Assembly: GCA_964304625.1 (NCBI GenBank)
Contig: OZ199838.1
Location: 3,348,001-3,412,000, forward strand
Length of the DNA stretch: 64,000 bases
Origin: Kudoa neothunni
Lineage: Eukaryota > Cnidaria
Direction of reading: 5' to 3'
Below are positions 12,560 to 25,900 of this stretch, piece after piece. A program made the translations under genes and the position numbers. Under the pieces are notes generated by a model, which was not told the DNA's origin, did not search any database, and worked only from the letters and a program-made list of their open reading frames with translations. The stretch's first letter is position 1; each line of letters begins with the position of its first letter.

Positions 12560-15226
12560 TATAACTTAAATGAGAAAAGTGATTATGTAAGTACACATGA
12601 AATTTTTCTACATCAAATAATGAAGTGGTCGATAGAAACAAATCTTCTTGTATATTAGGTTTTTTGGACTTTTTATTCATAAAGGTTCGTATTTAGCAAT
12701 AAAATTGCTTAAATTGTATTGAATAGCCCTAATAACTGTTCTCGATGTATTCAATATCCAGATAAATCATTAAAAGCTTAATAATAAAATATTTTTCCAT
12801 CTTATTTGAAGGTACACCATCAACTTGAACTTAATGGAAAGTTATCGACGGCCAAAAAAAGGTCATTGAAGCCTGGAGTTTGTGTAACCCAGGAATAAAC
12901 TATGGATACAGCTCATTAATGAAATTGCTTAGTATCGTTTTTCTTATGAAACGTTATTTAAATAATTTTTAAATTCTGTAATTAAAATTTTGAATTGGTC
13001 GAGGAACATCCCAAATTATCAGTCTTACTACTAATTAGCCGTAATCTAGCCCACCTGAGTGTATTATTTTAGAAGGATTTAGAATGAATTGCCAATAAAT
13101 ATTAATTTCTATTTTACAATAAGTTATTAATAAGCTAAACGTGAAACAGCATAATTGAGCTTAAAACTAGAACAATTTTAACTTTTCCTGCCCATAAAGT
13201 CGAGGCCAAATTACATGAATATTAATTATATAAAGGAAATTTAATGAAACAAATATAAATAAAAGAAAACACTAATTCTGGTTGCATATAAATAAAAAAG
13301 AAAATTTTACACTGTAGTATATAAATGTCGACATATCTATTAACTGAGAATATGGAGACTTACTTAAAGGAAAGACAGTACATAATTATGGCAGTTTTAT
13401 AATTGCATTGGTATATACGCTACATTGTATATGTCGTACGGTGATAGGTGGTACTTTTATCCGGAAATATGATTACATAGTTTCTTCCTGTTTACGGACA
13501 ATCGAACATTTATCGACACGTATGTCCATAATATCCAAATAACATTTAAACGCTTAGTTCCCATTAGTTATTGTTGTGTAATTGGTATTGGTTTTTGCTA
13601 TTTGTGCAATGTCTAGTTTTGGTGATTTTAATGTTAATGTTAAAGGAGTTGAACGAAATTAAACGTTTTTCTATTATTATATTAATACAAATTATTCTGG
13701 GTTAATTAATCAAATAACAATAATTGAACTAATAGTCAATTCAGAAAACAGAAATATTTTTATAATTATAAATTTTATCTACATGTACAAATTTCTTAGT
13801 ATTTAGGTTTCATTACAGGATTACATGTTTTTATTTAAATCTGAGTAGATTCGTTGAGTTTAAACTATAATGATAACACATAAATGTACGCTTTTACTAT
13901 TAGATTGTTTTAGGGTTGAATTAGCTTTATTTTATTACACACAAAAAAAGATAATAATAAAAATACAGAATTAATTTCTTCATTAGAGCAGGGTTTTAAT
14001 TGTTGATTAAATTAAGAAATATTTTTAAGTGTAATATTTTTCATCATAAATAATGTGTAGATTGATACCATTATAATATGGGAAATAACTTTTTAAAAAA
14101 TCCAAAGGTAGATATTTTCTAATATTAATTACATATCTTTTAAATTTAATTATTGAAAACCGCTAAAAAAATTTATAAACTAAAACATCATTATTGATTA
14201 TTGAAAATAATGTTTAATTGTAAAAAGTTTAAAATTTTAATAGTGTAATTTAAAATTTCGTTTAAATACTGTAAATATGCCTATAATTAATTATAAATGA
14301 TAAGTATGAAAAAGTGAATAATATATTGGAATAAATTGCATTTTTTGAATTTAATTATAATGTATTTTGCTTCCCAGTTAAAAACAAATATTTTTAAACC
14401 CGTTTTTTATAAAAATATTTATTACGTTTTTCAACTGTAATAATATTTAATTGTATCATTGTTAAAAAATTTAAATGAATATAAATATAACCGATTATAT
14501 CAAATGAAATCATAAATTTCAAAATTAAATTAAACGTAAAATAACAACTTTATTCCAAACAGGCGCACACCCATGTATGTTGTCATGGTTCTTACGTGTA
14601 TCTTTCGCATTTTCTTACCCAACCAAACCTTGGAAATTCAAATCTGGTTATAATTTAATTCCAAAAATTATATTTAAAAGAAAAATTTCTCGAAAATTAA
14701 ATCAAAAGGTACACAAAGACGATCAGGTTTGCCTTTAATTCTCAACTTTTAAAGTTTTAATAAACTTAACAAAATGTTTATATCATTATTAATCAACTAG
14801 GTCATGGAAAACATGTGAAATTATAGAATCTGTTTTTTATTCTTATAAGAACAATCCATCTATTTGAAATGAAAATTCTCAATATGATGAAAATAACCAC
14901 ATCACATATATTATATATATATATTAAATGCGGAGAAACTGAATAATACTATCCCAGAAATACGCTGACACATAACTAGAGACCCAAATGGATTGAATGA
15001 TTCCTACCAAATGATGGATAGGATATCTAAAATAGTAAAATATACATAGAAATGTACTTTAATAATAATTTTTCCAAAAAATAATTGAGTTTTATATCTC
15101 GTGTGCAATAATCGTTGTTGACTGTAAATGCATAAAAAGAACCAATTTCAAAATGAGGTAAAGTGGGTGGAAAACAATGAAACAGTTTAACGTCATATTT
15201 ATACCAAAAAAATAGGTCTCAATCTT
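12560..15226. other. AT-rich intergenic DNA, no gene seen
   Basis: About 2.7 kb of AT-rich sequence with many short A and T runs and a small (AT)n near 14910-14925. Neither strand shows conserved protein similarity that I can recognise, and there are no clear repeats. Confidence 0.55.
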
Positions 15227-16416
15227 TTATCGTTGAGTTCGAGCAAAAATTAGGTCGGGGAAAACGTGCCTCAATAGAACACCAAGTCTAATGATAAGAC
15301 TTGGCGAGACAATGAGCTCACTTGTAGATTTTGTGTCTAGGATACATCCAAAAATACAATCAGCCACATAGTCGATTGACATGCCATTTTTGGTATTTTC
15401 ATCCATCACTAAAGAAATGAATTCAATTGGAGGAGACCAACAAAAATTCGTTGGAACCATTGTATTTTTGTCCTGTCGAGGTGATAGCATTGAGGGAAAG
15501 GTTGGTGGCCACATATGATGGATGTACAGTGATAACACGTACATCTCCATAGGTTGACTTAATTTCAGCGCGAAGCGAATCGAAATAACCAAGCAGTGCA
15601 AATTTGCTGGATGCATCTAGTAGAAAAATCGAATTGAAAAACACACCCAAATTAAACTACATGCTGATCTTTCATAGGTTCCAATAATCGATTGAATACT
15701 TCCAACAGCAACAATGATACCTCCGTTTTTCTCAATCAAATTGTTCTTTAGGAATTCTACAATCGATTCAATCAAAAACAGAAGCCTCACACACCAATGA
15801 AATCTAGTATGTGTATGTACTCATGGTGAAAGAAATAGTTCCGAAATAGTTGACTTCCATAACATCACGATAGACGTTCATAGGAGAATCAATCACAAGT
15901 TGACGCGAACTCATTCCGGCATTATTGATCAGTATGTCAACCTTTTTGACGCGAGATTTTATCTCTTGGAAGGCATTTTCAATAGATCCCTCATCTCGGA
16001 GGTCCATTTGGATGCAATAAATTGTTTTAAGCTACAACAACAACAACAATCGGCGACAATCAAATAAATACACTTCCTGTAGTTATCATTATATAATATT
16101 ACTCGACTGTAAATGAAACTATTGGAAATAACTTCCTCCTTGGTTTTCTCTAGCACATCCAATGAACGTGCACATATAAACAACGTAACTTGGAAGTCTT
16201 TTAGATAACTCACCAACCCTAACCAAAATTATCATTAGAATATGTGCTGAAGTGGAATTGTATAGAGACAACCGACGACAAATAGCTACCTTTTCCAATA
16301 CCGGAACTGGCGCCAGTTATAACCACTACTTTGCCATCCAGTTCAACTTGTTTGGCTGTACACTTCTTGTACAGTATATACGCGGCTAACAGTAGGAAAA
16401 CAATAGAAATAATCAT
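15227..16416 (-). CDS. Short-chain dehydrogenase/reductase, DHRS7B-like
   Basis: Minus-strand gene of about six short exons. The start at 16416 gives MIISIVFLLLAAYILY, a single N-terminal membrane anchor, then VVVITGASSGIGKG, the Rossmann TGxxxGxG cofactor motif. After introns come MDLRDEGSIENAF, LINNAGMSS (structural NAG motif), VGSIQS (catalytic Ser region) and SAYASSKFALLGYF, the YxxxK catalytic pair. HPSYVATNLSLNAI and the tail SPSLIIRLGVLLRHVFP match the C-terminus of DHRS7B/DHRS7C (LLPSLAVYLRTLAPG), favouring DHRS7B, an NADP-dependent ER/peroxisomal reductase of ether-lipid metabolism. Catalytic residues are intact and all exons join in phase (for example TAT for the catalytic Tyr is split by an intron near 15615). 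The exact substrate cannot be inferred. Confidence 0.85.
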
Positions 16417-17436
16417 CAGAAAATAATGAAAACAGTGACTTCAGATTGAATGTGTTCTGTCAAATGTGACTCAAACAATATCACTATTTTTGATGTGACC
16501 AATGACGGATTATTATTTCTAATCTAAGGTTTGTAACGCTTACCCTTTCGATTAAAAAACAATCGTTTCAACAGTTGCGTGAAATAACGGAATTAACTGG
16601 ATTATTGTTCGAATGGAGTTGGGATCATTCGTACCAGCGTAAAACACGACAATGTTGTATATTTTGTCAGTGACATTAATAATAAATATTCCTTAGTTTC
16701 GCTTTGTATTCACACAAAACACTCATGGTGAACCTCAACAATAAACAAAAGAATTAAAACTTTCGTATCAAATCGTCAATTATTATTTTTGTTGTTGTTA
16801 AAATATGCTTATGGCGCCAATTTTGATATATTTCTATAACAGTAAATACGAACCTCATATCTACGTGGCATTTAATTTTTGTGTGTTATTGTGTTCATAT
16901 TGGAACTCAAAGTTCCCAGTGAGTAGGATTAACTGATTTTGATAACGAATGGTCGTTCTTTTTTTAAATTATGATAAGATTCTAACAGCTGAACAATTTT
17001 TAAAGTTAATTCATTGTTTAATCATTAATTTAATACGATTTAACAATTTATTGTTTGACAATTATTATCTTCCCATAGGTGTGATAAGTTACTAATTTAT
17101 TAAGCATAAAATAAATTTAAAAAAAATTTCACCCTCTATGATCGAAATAATCTTTAAATGGAATTTCTATCAATAACAATCTTTATTACAAACAAACAAA
17201 CAAACAAACATTTATCTTTGCAGCACCTAATACACACTATTAGACTATTAGGGGAAATGTGTGGTCGAAAAATTATAGTTCTAATAATTCCTAGAGAAAA
17301 TTCCTCATAATGAGTAACTGAATTATAGATTAACCGGAATGATCAAGATCACTCATTTTTTTCTCTGAGATAGTTGTTAATGTTAATCTTATAGGTTTTT
17401 ATATAAAATAACGCGTGCGTGATATGAAGTAAACTC
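16417..17436. other. Intergenic DNA
   Basis: Upstream of the reductase gene. It contains a 45-codon plus-strand frame near 16538-16674 (QLREITELTGLLFEW, ending CCIFCQ) that I do not recognise and would not call, plus an (AAAC)n microsatellite near 17189-17212. Confidence 0.45.
17189..17212. repeat. (AAAC)n microsatellite
   Basis: About five or six tandem copies of ACAA/AAAC. Confidence 0.8.
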
Positions 17437-17800
17437 AGGGCTGTTAGCGGGGTTTTAAAAAAAAAGCTAGTTTAAGTAAAAAAAATAATATTACTTTATC
17501 TATCAGTTTTTAATCCTCTCCAGATTTTATTATTACGTCTGTAGATATTAAATTTGGATCAATATACTCACAATTAATTATTTCAAAGATCAAGCTATAT
17601 TGTGCAATCATGTCACGTTAAATAACCTCAAATGCTGTAGTTCAATATTGTAATATTGAAAACCCGCATGATTTACTCTGAATAGGATGAGTTATTGAAA
17701 ATATAAGTTGTAGTACCGCTAATTAAAAAAATTGGTGTAAATATTCGATGTTTACAGGTATTCATTAAAAACTCAAGATTTCGTAAAAAATGAAAATTCC
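17437..17800 (-). repeat. Dispersed repeat, copy A (degenerate coding unit)
   Basis: Starts CAGGGCTGTTAGCGGGG and matches 28727-29215 over most of its length, with one about 65-base block present only in copy B. On the minus strand both copies keep traces of the same C-terminal peptide: copy A reads EYIDPNLISTDV followed within ten codons by ED and a stop, copy B the same with SEDD. The CAGGG-type edge recalls hAT termini, but no transposase is recognised, so the family is unknown. Confidence 0.6.
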
Positions 17801-17995
17801 CCAAGGTGCCCGTCATCAAAAAATCAGGATCTTTATAACTAATATATTATGTTAAGTTATTTCAAGTGTAAAAATAAAATTAAAGATATTCGAAAAACAT
17901 GGGATTCAAAGGGAATTTATTTTATTTCGGAAGGGTTTTAGTTATAAAAATTTACAGAAACCGTAAATATCATGAACTCACCCAAAATAGATTAA

Positions 17996-19778
17996 CCCTC
18001 CTACACACATTGGGGGTCACTTTTGACCCCCACACCTTATTGCAAAATCTATGATAATTACTCTCTTAATTCTGCGTGTAATACTAAACACAATGATTAA
18101 ATATTCATTTAATTTTAAGAATAAGTAAAATAATTTTGAAGAAGAGATAAATCTATGAGTCTTTAGTGCGTCACGTGATCATATAGATTCAAAATCAGCT
18201 GAACGTTAGTCTGTTTTAGAGATGGAAAGAGATGAACACGAAATTCTATTGGATGACACTGATTCTGAGTTTAGCTACTATTTAATAGACAATCCTACAC
18301 CCGATTATGATGATTTGTATGATGGAGCAGAATTTGGCACTGAATTGATTGCCACGTTGACTTCGAAAGATGGAGAAAAGTAGTCTAAACATCCAACAAG
18401 ATACCAACGAAGAACTGAAGCGGAAAATATTTTTAAATGCCAACCAGGTTTCAAACCACATGTGCTAAAACGATCGGATACCCCACTCATGGCATTTTTG
18501 AACTTTTTTGACAACGAGATCCTTGATTTGATTGTTGAATGTACGAATCATTGTATAAAAAACCATCGATCAAAATTAACTATGATTATCAAAGATGATC
18601 TAATGAAATATATTGGTGGATGTATAATGATTGGTTTAATGAAGGGTAAAAATATGGATATTCGTGAATTCTGGTCATCAAAGTATGGTCAACCTACAAT
18701 AAATCAGTCAATCTCCATTAATTTATTTGAAAAAATATCTTCGTGTATGCGGTTTGATAAAAGAGAATCCAGAATACAAGATGACAAATTGGCTCCAATA
18801 AGAGAAGTTTTTGAGTACTTTATTGGAGATTGTCGAAAAAATTATACACCATATGAACAAATGACGGTTGATGAGCAACTGGTGACATTTAGAGGGAGAT
18901 GTGGTTTCAAAATGTACATTCCAAATAAACCCGGACGGTATGGTGTTAAAATATGGGCTTTATGCGACCCAAAGATTGCCTACCTATTCAAGGCAAAGGT
19001 ATATTTTGGAGAAGATAATGGCGAAGTACAGTTTAATCAAAGGGAAAATGTTGTGAAAACTTTATGTGAGTCGATTTTTAAGTCTAGCCGAAATATCACA
19101 ACAGATAATTTTTTCACTACTCTTTCCCTCGCAAGATTTCTACTTGGCCAAAAATTGACAATTGTAGGAACTATTCGAAGAAATAAAAAATTTTTGATAG
19201 ATACCAGAGTTTCAAATGTCGAAAGGAAATGAAAATAATAGTCAATTCTTGTTGTCAACACTTTACAGAGATGCGAATATTGATGAAGAAAGTCCAAAAC
19301 CTGAAATTATATCTTACTATAATTCTACAAAAGGTGGAGTTGATACTCTTGATCAAGTAGTACGATATTTTTCGGTAAAAAGAAAAACACGAAGGTGGCC
19401 AATGGCTGGCTCTTTTCTATAATTTGTTAGACACCGCTGCATATAATGCCTACTTGTTGTATTGCCAAAAGCATCCTGCATTCTTGAATAAATATAGAAA
19501 GCGAGTCAGAAGAGAATTTCTAAAATTACTCGCAGACGAGCTTTTACCACCTAAAAGTCCCGAAACTGGCATTCTATCTTTGAAAAGGCCAAAAATCTCA
19601 CAGAATAATGCTAGAATAATGCTAGAATGTGGTGCCAAATCTGTATTCGTTCGAGGAGGTTGAAAACGTCAGTGCAGTGCAAATTATGCAATTAGAATTT
19701 TTTAATTTTAAAAATGTTTTCATGTGTTTATTTTTTAGTGGGGGTCAAATTGGGCCCCACTTCACTTTACCAGGAGAG
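17996..19778 (+). mobile_element. piggyBac DNA transposon, copy 1 (inactive)
   Basis: Left end CCCTCCTACACACATTGGGG follows TTAA (17992-17995), the piggyBac target. The right end, read inward, is CTCTCCTGGTAAAGTG, an imperfect inverted match next to a degraded TTAA. Palindromic GGGGGTCACTTTTGACCCCC near the left end recurs near the right end as GGGGGTCAAATTGGGCCCC. The transposase spans 18222-19663 (separate entry). The element is 1.78 kb and lies 140 bases beyond the SEC63 stop codon. Confidence 0.88.
18222..19663 (+). pseudogene. piggyBac transposase, copy 1
   Basis: Encodes a piggyBac (PGBD) transposase with an acidic N-terminus (DEHEILLDDTDSEFSYY) and all three catalytic Asp blocks: MTVDEQLVTFRGRCGFKMYI, RNITTDNFFTTLSLARFLLG and STKGGVDTLDQVV, corresponding to the DDD triad of the insect enzyme. 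It is disrupted by an in-frame TAG at 18381-18383 (codon 54), a frame change near 19225-19235, and another near 19415-19425. The C-terminal Cys-rich finger is eroded. The long intact middle frame (18462-19232) shows it died fairly recently. Confidence 0.9.
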
Positions 19779-19917
19779 TAAACAAATAAAAAACAGCATA
19801 AATAATAGTAAAAAAATACAAGGAAGCAATCAAGTTAAATTATATTCAATTAAAAAATGTAGCTCAGTACAAATGCTTTCTACATTTATAACGTTGATGA
19901 TTTGGCTGTCATTAGAT

Positions 19918-22900
19918 CTAAACTTCAACATTAAGGGACGCTGTATCAACTTCTTCCTCAGTAAGGATACTAAGGTCAACATCACTACTAGAACTGCTGA
20001 TGTTCCAATGCTGTTGTGTATCAATAGGTTTATCATGCAAAACGTTCACCTATACCAGACCAGTTGGAATTTAAAAAATGCAGAATATAACAAAAAATTA
20101 CATTAAAAGTTTTTGTGAAATGCCAGTTGTGATAAATATCCGAAATTAGATGAACAGTGTATGTATAGAAACCAGGTTTAGATGGAGCTTCTCCTTGAAT
20201 GAAGCATCCATATCCATCGTGGATACATTCGGTTCTATGCAACGTAGGAACGTATGTGGAATCGCCACCATCTATGGTGATATAAATCCACCAAGATTCA
20301 CACACTGCAGATAGAAATAAAGGACAATGAGGTTGGATCATGGAAGCAGTTTTCATGTGGCTTTTATGATTGATAGGCTTAATTGAGTCAGGCCAGTGAA
20401 TGTCTGAATCATTGCCATCATCGACGTTGTCATCTTCGTCGTTAATTTGACAGTCGGTTGGTTGTTGGTTTTCAATTGTCTGCATAACAGTAAATTGTCA
20501 AAAGTATAACTGATCCACATTTTTACTTGATCATCAGGGGAAGGTAAGGATTTAACTGGTTTTTTCTTTTTAGTAAATTTTTTGTTTGACTTTTTAACTG
20601 GTGATTTGGTTTCAAGAGAAGTCTATTAATGGATAATTAAAGATGGAAGTAGTCGAGAAAATTTAATAAGTCAATGTAAATTCATAATACAGAATCATTA
20701 TGAGATGACGAAGCTATGTTAGGATGGTGTTCAGCGGCATCATTTTCACGCATAAAATCAAATAAACTTTTCCTTGTGAAAAGGATGTCCACATTGAAGT
20801 AAGAGTTCACCACTATTGTATTGTCTTGAGTGTCATCATCACCTGGTGCATTTAAAAAACAGAGATCAGCTGATAGGATGTGCTATTCGAAAAATACATC
20901 TAACTCTAACACTCATCTCAACATATGGAATAGTTTCAAAGGCATATTGCACGTCCTTATGTTCTGCAGGATCCAATTCGGAAAATAACAATCTAAATTG
21001 AAAATAAGTTTACGTGGTTCTAGTACGCGTCGTTATATACGATCTTATACTGGGGGTTAATTTGATAAAATCGTTTAAGCCTCTCACATTTTTCTTCAAT
21101 GAAAATTAATATACGTTCTTAAGAAAAAATGAAATTACTTTTCTTGTCTGCAATCTAGCGATATCATCGTTGGAGATGTGAGGAATCATAAGCAGGTTGT
21201 TGTCACTGACTTGAAGGGCTTGAGTTATACAACCACATAATTTGATACAGTTCTCCACTGTTGAGATTCTTGAGGCGTAATGTGTGCTAATATTTGGCAC
21301 GATACTGTCTAAAAATGATTTCAGCGAGTATAATACAAAGCATGTCTACTTAGTTGAGCTTCATAATTTAGATAACGCCACAATGGGCTAATTTCATGAA
21401 GTATCATCCCCAACACACCACGGTATGTTTTTAGCACTTTATGCTGGTCTAAAATAAATAATTTTATATTTAACGTTTATAAAATAGTTATTAGCATAGA
21501 AAATAATAGCTAATCGATTTTAGTTTCACAGGTATTTATTATTTAATTTTGATTAATGATAATTTTAATAAAAGAAAATTTATACAATCACGCACATATG
21601 TTTGTAAATAAACAATTAGAACTATCCATCTGGGAAAATTTTCTCATAAAAACGCAACTTAAGCTGCAGTTAAATTTTAGGGTATCCAAAGCAACGATGA
21701 AACGCATAGAACTTAAATATTTACACGGATTCTGTTTGGATGAAAATTAACAAAAAATTGTAACCAACAAAAAATTTTTTACATCAATATTAACAAAATC
21801 TACGAATGAAAATAATACAGCAGAACCTAACAATAGTTTATTTGTTGTTTTTATCAAATTTTAAACTGACTTCGATGCGTTTTAATCGATATAAATATAG
21901 ACATTGGCTATTGCAACGGATGGGAATATCTATTACAATAACGCTCGTATCAAACTTTTAATTTCATAAATACATGTAACAATAAATGATTATTATATAA
22001 ATTGGCCAAGTAAGCAATCATTGTTTAATATTTTTCTTCGATAAATTCATATTTAAGTTAATATATAAGTGATTTTAAGACAAGAAGTGTCGAAATATAT
22101 ACGATATATTAATTAAGAACACGTGAGGTTGTGTTAATGTGGTTCGCTTGCAACAGTTATTGTGAACAAACTACTTTACAAAGTAATTTCAATTTAAATT
22201 GGTACTAATTTTACGTTTATATGGTGGTTCAATTTTTATAATGGGCTTTGTTGATAAAGATCATCATTTGTCGTTTGAACATTAATGCTAATTATTTGAT
22301 TTATTCTAGAAAGATCTTTTCTGTCATCAAATATATACAGGATAATTTCCCAACTAATAATAACGTCAAATCTAGTCACATTGCGAAATCACAAGAAATA
22401 TCCAAAGATAAATTAAAACCTTATTGAAAGCGCCTATAAAATCCGTAAGTCTATACAAACTAACATATGTCAGCGTCTGCAGAACATTGCAGTGAATTTA
22501 TCCTTAATTTAATAACTTCTATTAAGAAAATTAAAGATAATAATTTGTATAAAATTTTCATTTAAAATGATATTATAATTAACTTTAAGTACAAAATATA
22601 ACCAAAGAGAATAACTCGAAATACGGTAATCAGGTATAAAATAACGATCCAAATGAAAGAACAAATGGTATAAATATAATTGTAATTTGTTCAAATGAAT
22701 AATAGATATCAAACTTAAAGCAAATGGAAAAACACGAGTTAATGAAATTTCTGAAGCATCCTCAGCCAAGCTATTTGCTAATGGCTCGTCTTAAGACTTG
22801 CATGATATGCAAAATCACCAGCAGATAGATGATAGATGTGCGCGAAATCGAGGATAATTTCAATAGATAAATAATCATACAGAATTTTTTTATTAATTTT

Positions 22901-25900
22901 ATACAGATTTCAAATTTTCATCTAAAATAAGAACAGTAGGGCGACCTAATGGTTTTGATCTAACCGTCATTAGATTGCCTAAAAAGCGAAGATGAGCTTT
23001 TTAAATCTATACAAAGTATACAAACTATAGAATATTCTACGAAATGTATATCACAATAATATTTCCATTATATAATTATTTCCTTTTCATTATTTAGAGC
23101 AGGGAAACAAGTTAAAAGTTAAAAATCACAATTATTTGTTATTTGACTATCTTTGATCAAGAAATTATGATAGAATAGGCAGAAAAAAATATGGAACAAA
23201 ATAGGGCATTTTCATATGCGCACCACCAACTCTTTTGGTAAGTTCAACTTTTCTTGTAATTTCTTATAAAAATTACACGACTTACGATCAGTGTAATTTA
23301 GAAACCAATACAGACGTAAATTATTTAAGAAAGGTACAGCTTAATTCCTGTATAATCGACCAATTTATTAAATAATAATTCATTTATTGTTATATATATT
23401 TATGAAATTAAAATTTTAATACGAGGGTTATTGTAATAGATATTCACATCCTTTGCAACAGCCGGTGCCATAGATATATATATATATATATATATATAGT
23501 AGAGCGGTATTTCCCCTGGTACGAAGTGAAAAAATTTTGGTGGGACGCGGAAAATCCGGAGTCTCAAACTATTCTCTCATTTAGAATCGCAAACCCCCCT
23601 TTTTTTATTAGAACTAATACTTTATTGATTAATTTTGTATTTATATTATTTAATTTCCGTTTATTAGCCCCATATACACGAAAGTTCTTCCTCATTAATT
23701 TTGGATTACCACGAGTTTCATTATGTCATTAGCCGTTGTTTTGGAAAGACAAAGACCTAAAGTTGTTATTTTTTAAGCTCCATCGATAAATAAAGTTAGA
23801 TTCGACCGAATACAATTTAATTTTAATATGGTAGGTAGTTTAATTCAAAATTCTCCAGAGTTTAGGTAAAAAAATCGAAACTTTTGTAAGAGTTGATCAC
23901 GTAATTTATTTTAAAGAAAAAGTGAGGTGTGATAGAACAAAATATAGAAATTGATAAGTGGTATTAATTTATAAATGCATGTTGTCTAATTCCTTGGTGA
24001 AGCCGAATAAATTTCAAAAATAACACATTTTAGTTTTTTAAAGAAAGTCATGTGTTTTATTTGTTTGCAACCTATTTAACCTTCTAAATAAATGGGATAG
24101 ATTTCTATCCCAAGTGTATTTTGCCAACGATATTATAATATTATAGCGTATTCATGAAACCTAACTCCATTCCGGGTTGTATATTCTTCGATCTATATGC
24201 AAGCTTTCCGAAAAACGTATCGGAATTATTTTTTTCCATATATCGAAAAAGTTAGTTATTGTTAAAATATCCTCTAAATAAAATTGTTTAAAATGTCGCT
24301 TATAAAAATGTAAGGAAATTCTATCGAGTAAATAATTAATAAATAAATAAATAACTGGAAACTATACATGTTATGTCCCACCAATGTGTGTGCAACATCG
24401 ATATAAATATATCATCCTATCCTGAGCACAGAGATAACTCCTAATACTCTGACAATTCTTATCTTAGTTATTAAAAATACGATGACTCTTCATCAATGCA
24501 CTAACTAAGTTTTGTGCGGTATCAAACATTTATAAACATATTGATCATTGATTTATTCAAAAGTTGTTCGATGAATTTTTTTTATATTTTGTCAGTCAAC
24601 GCCGACTTGTATTTGAGACGGTTTTTTTAATAAAAACGTTGGGTAGATTTCTACTCCATTTTAATTCAGGAGGGTATAAATTATTCAGCTACATAGAAGG
24701 TTAATACATATGGGGATTCGCAAGACAATTAATTAAGGCTTGTTAGTAAATCCGCGATTCCAAAAAGTTTGCAAACCATTACACTGAATGTATTGAGTAG
24801 TGATTTATAATAGCTTAATAAAATTCAAACTCCAATTTACTACATTATATTGAGAATTTACTGGAAATATTTTACGAAAAATTAACTAAATATGTTAATA
24901 TTAACCTTCCGAGCGTCTCAAAATCGACAATACACTCCATACACTCCTTCTTTTGGGGTTAAGATGACCCAGATATTTTTTCCCTATAATAGTGTAATCA
25001 AATATTTTATGAGGTTTCATTTGATTTAAACTTAAATCTAATAACTAACTATGGAGTAATGACTAAAAATAATGCCTAAACCAATAAATTGTGTATATAA
25101 ATCATTATTTGACTAATTTAAGTTGTATGACCATTCCTATTGATGAAGTTTCAATTATTTGATAAAATTAGAGTAAATTATATTTTTGAGAGTTAAAAAA
25201 ATAAATCGTCTATAAAGAAAAATGAGGATTTTAATGAATTTTTTTGAAACCGAATAATTGATTCATATGGAGAATTTTGAGTGGTTTCATAATATAATTG
25301 TCTATCGGAACTGAATGTTATTATTGTTTTGTCTCGGACGTAGTCAAACGGATAACGTCTTTTCTACTAGAACGAGGATCGTTAGTCGCACCGTTTTGTT
25401 CAACTTATTTAATGTTATCTCGATTATAATTTTTAACTAGACTATCAGCTAACTGTTCTAAAAATTTGAATCTGAAAAAATATTCTTGTGAATGTGTTGA
25501 TTAAGCTAATATCAACGATATTGTAGAAAACAACCGTTGGTCATCGATTTGTGTACCCTTTGACATTTGTCGAAGATATAATCCTGCCAACTGTGTCTAC
25601 ACCATCGTTGTATTGACTATAATGGAGTATAACTTCTAGTTTCTGTTATTCCAGGCTTTTCAATCGACCTTTTATCTCCAGTTTAATCAACATGGCAATT
25701 TTCAGCAATTTCGTCATCATACAAATCCGAGTCGGATGTAAAATTAAATTTTTGAATTTCACCGATTTCAATATCATAATTTGACAATAAATAGTGGTCA
25801 AAATCGATTATCGTTAAAAATTTACCTCGTCGAAGTTTGTCGATCAACGTCGGAATTAAAATTTTTAGTTTTTCTCTGTTTTTATTTAACAAAATTTCAA

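Noticed and set aside
16538-16674. 45-codon plus-strand frame upstream of the DHRS7B-like gene
   Set aside because: No start, no splice partner and no family similarity could be established.
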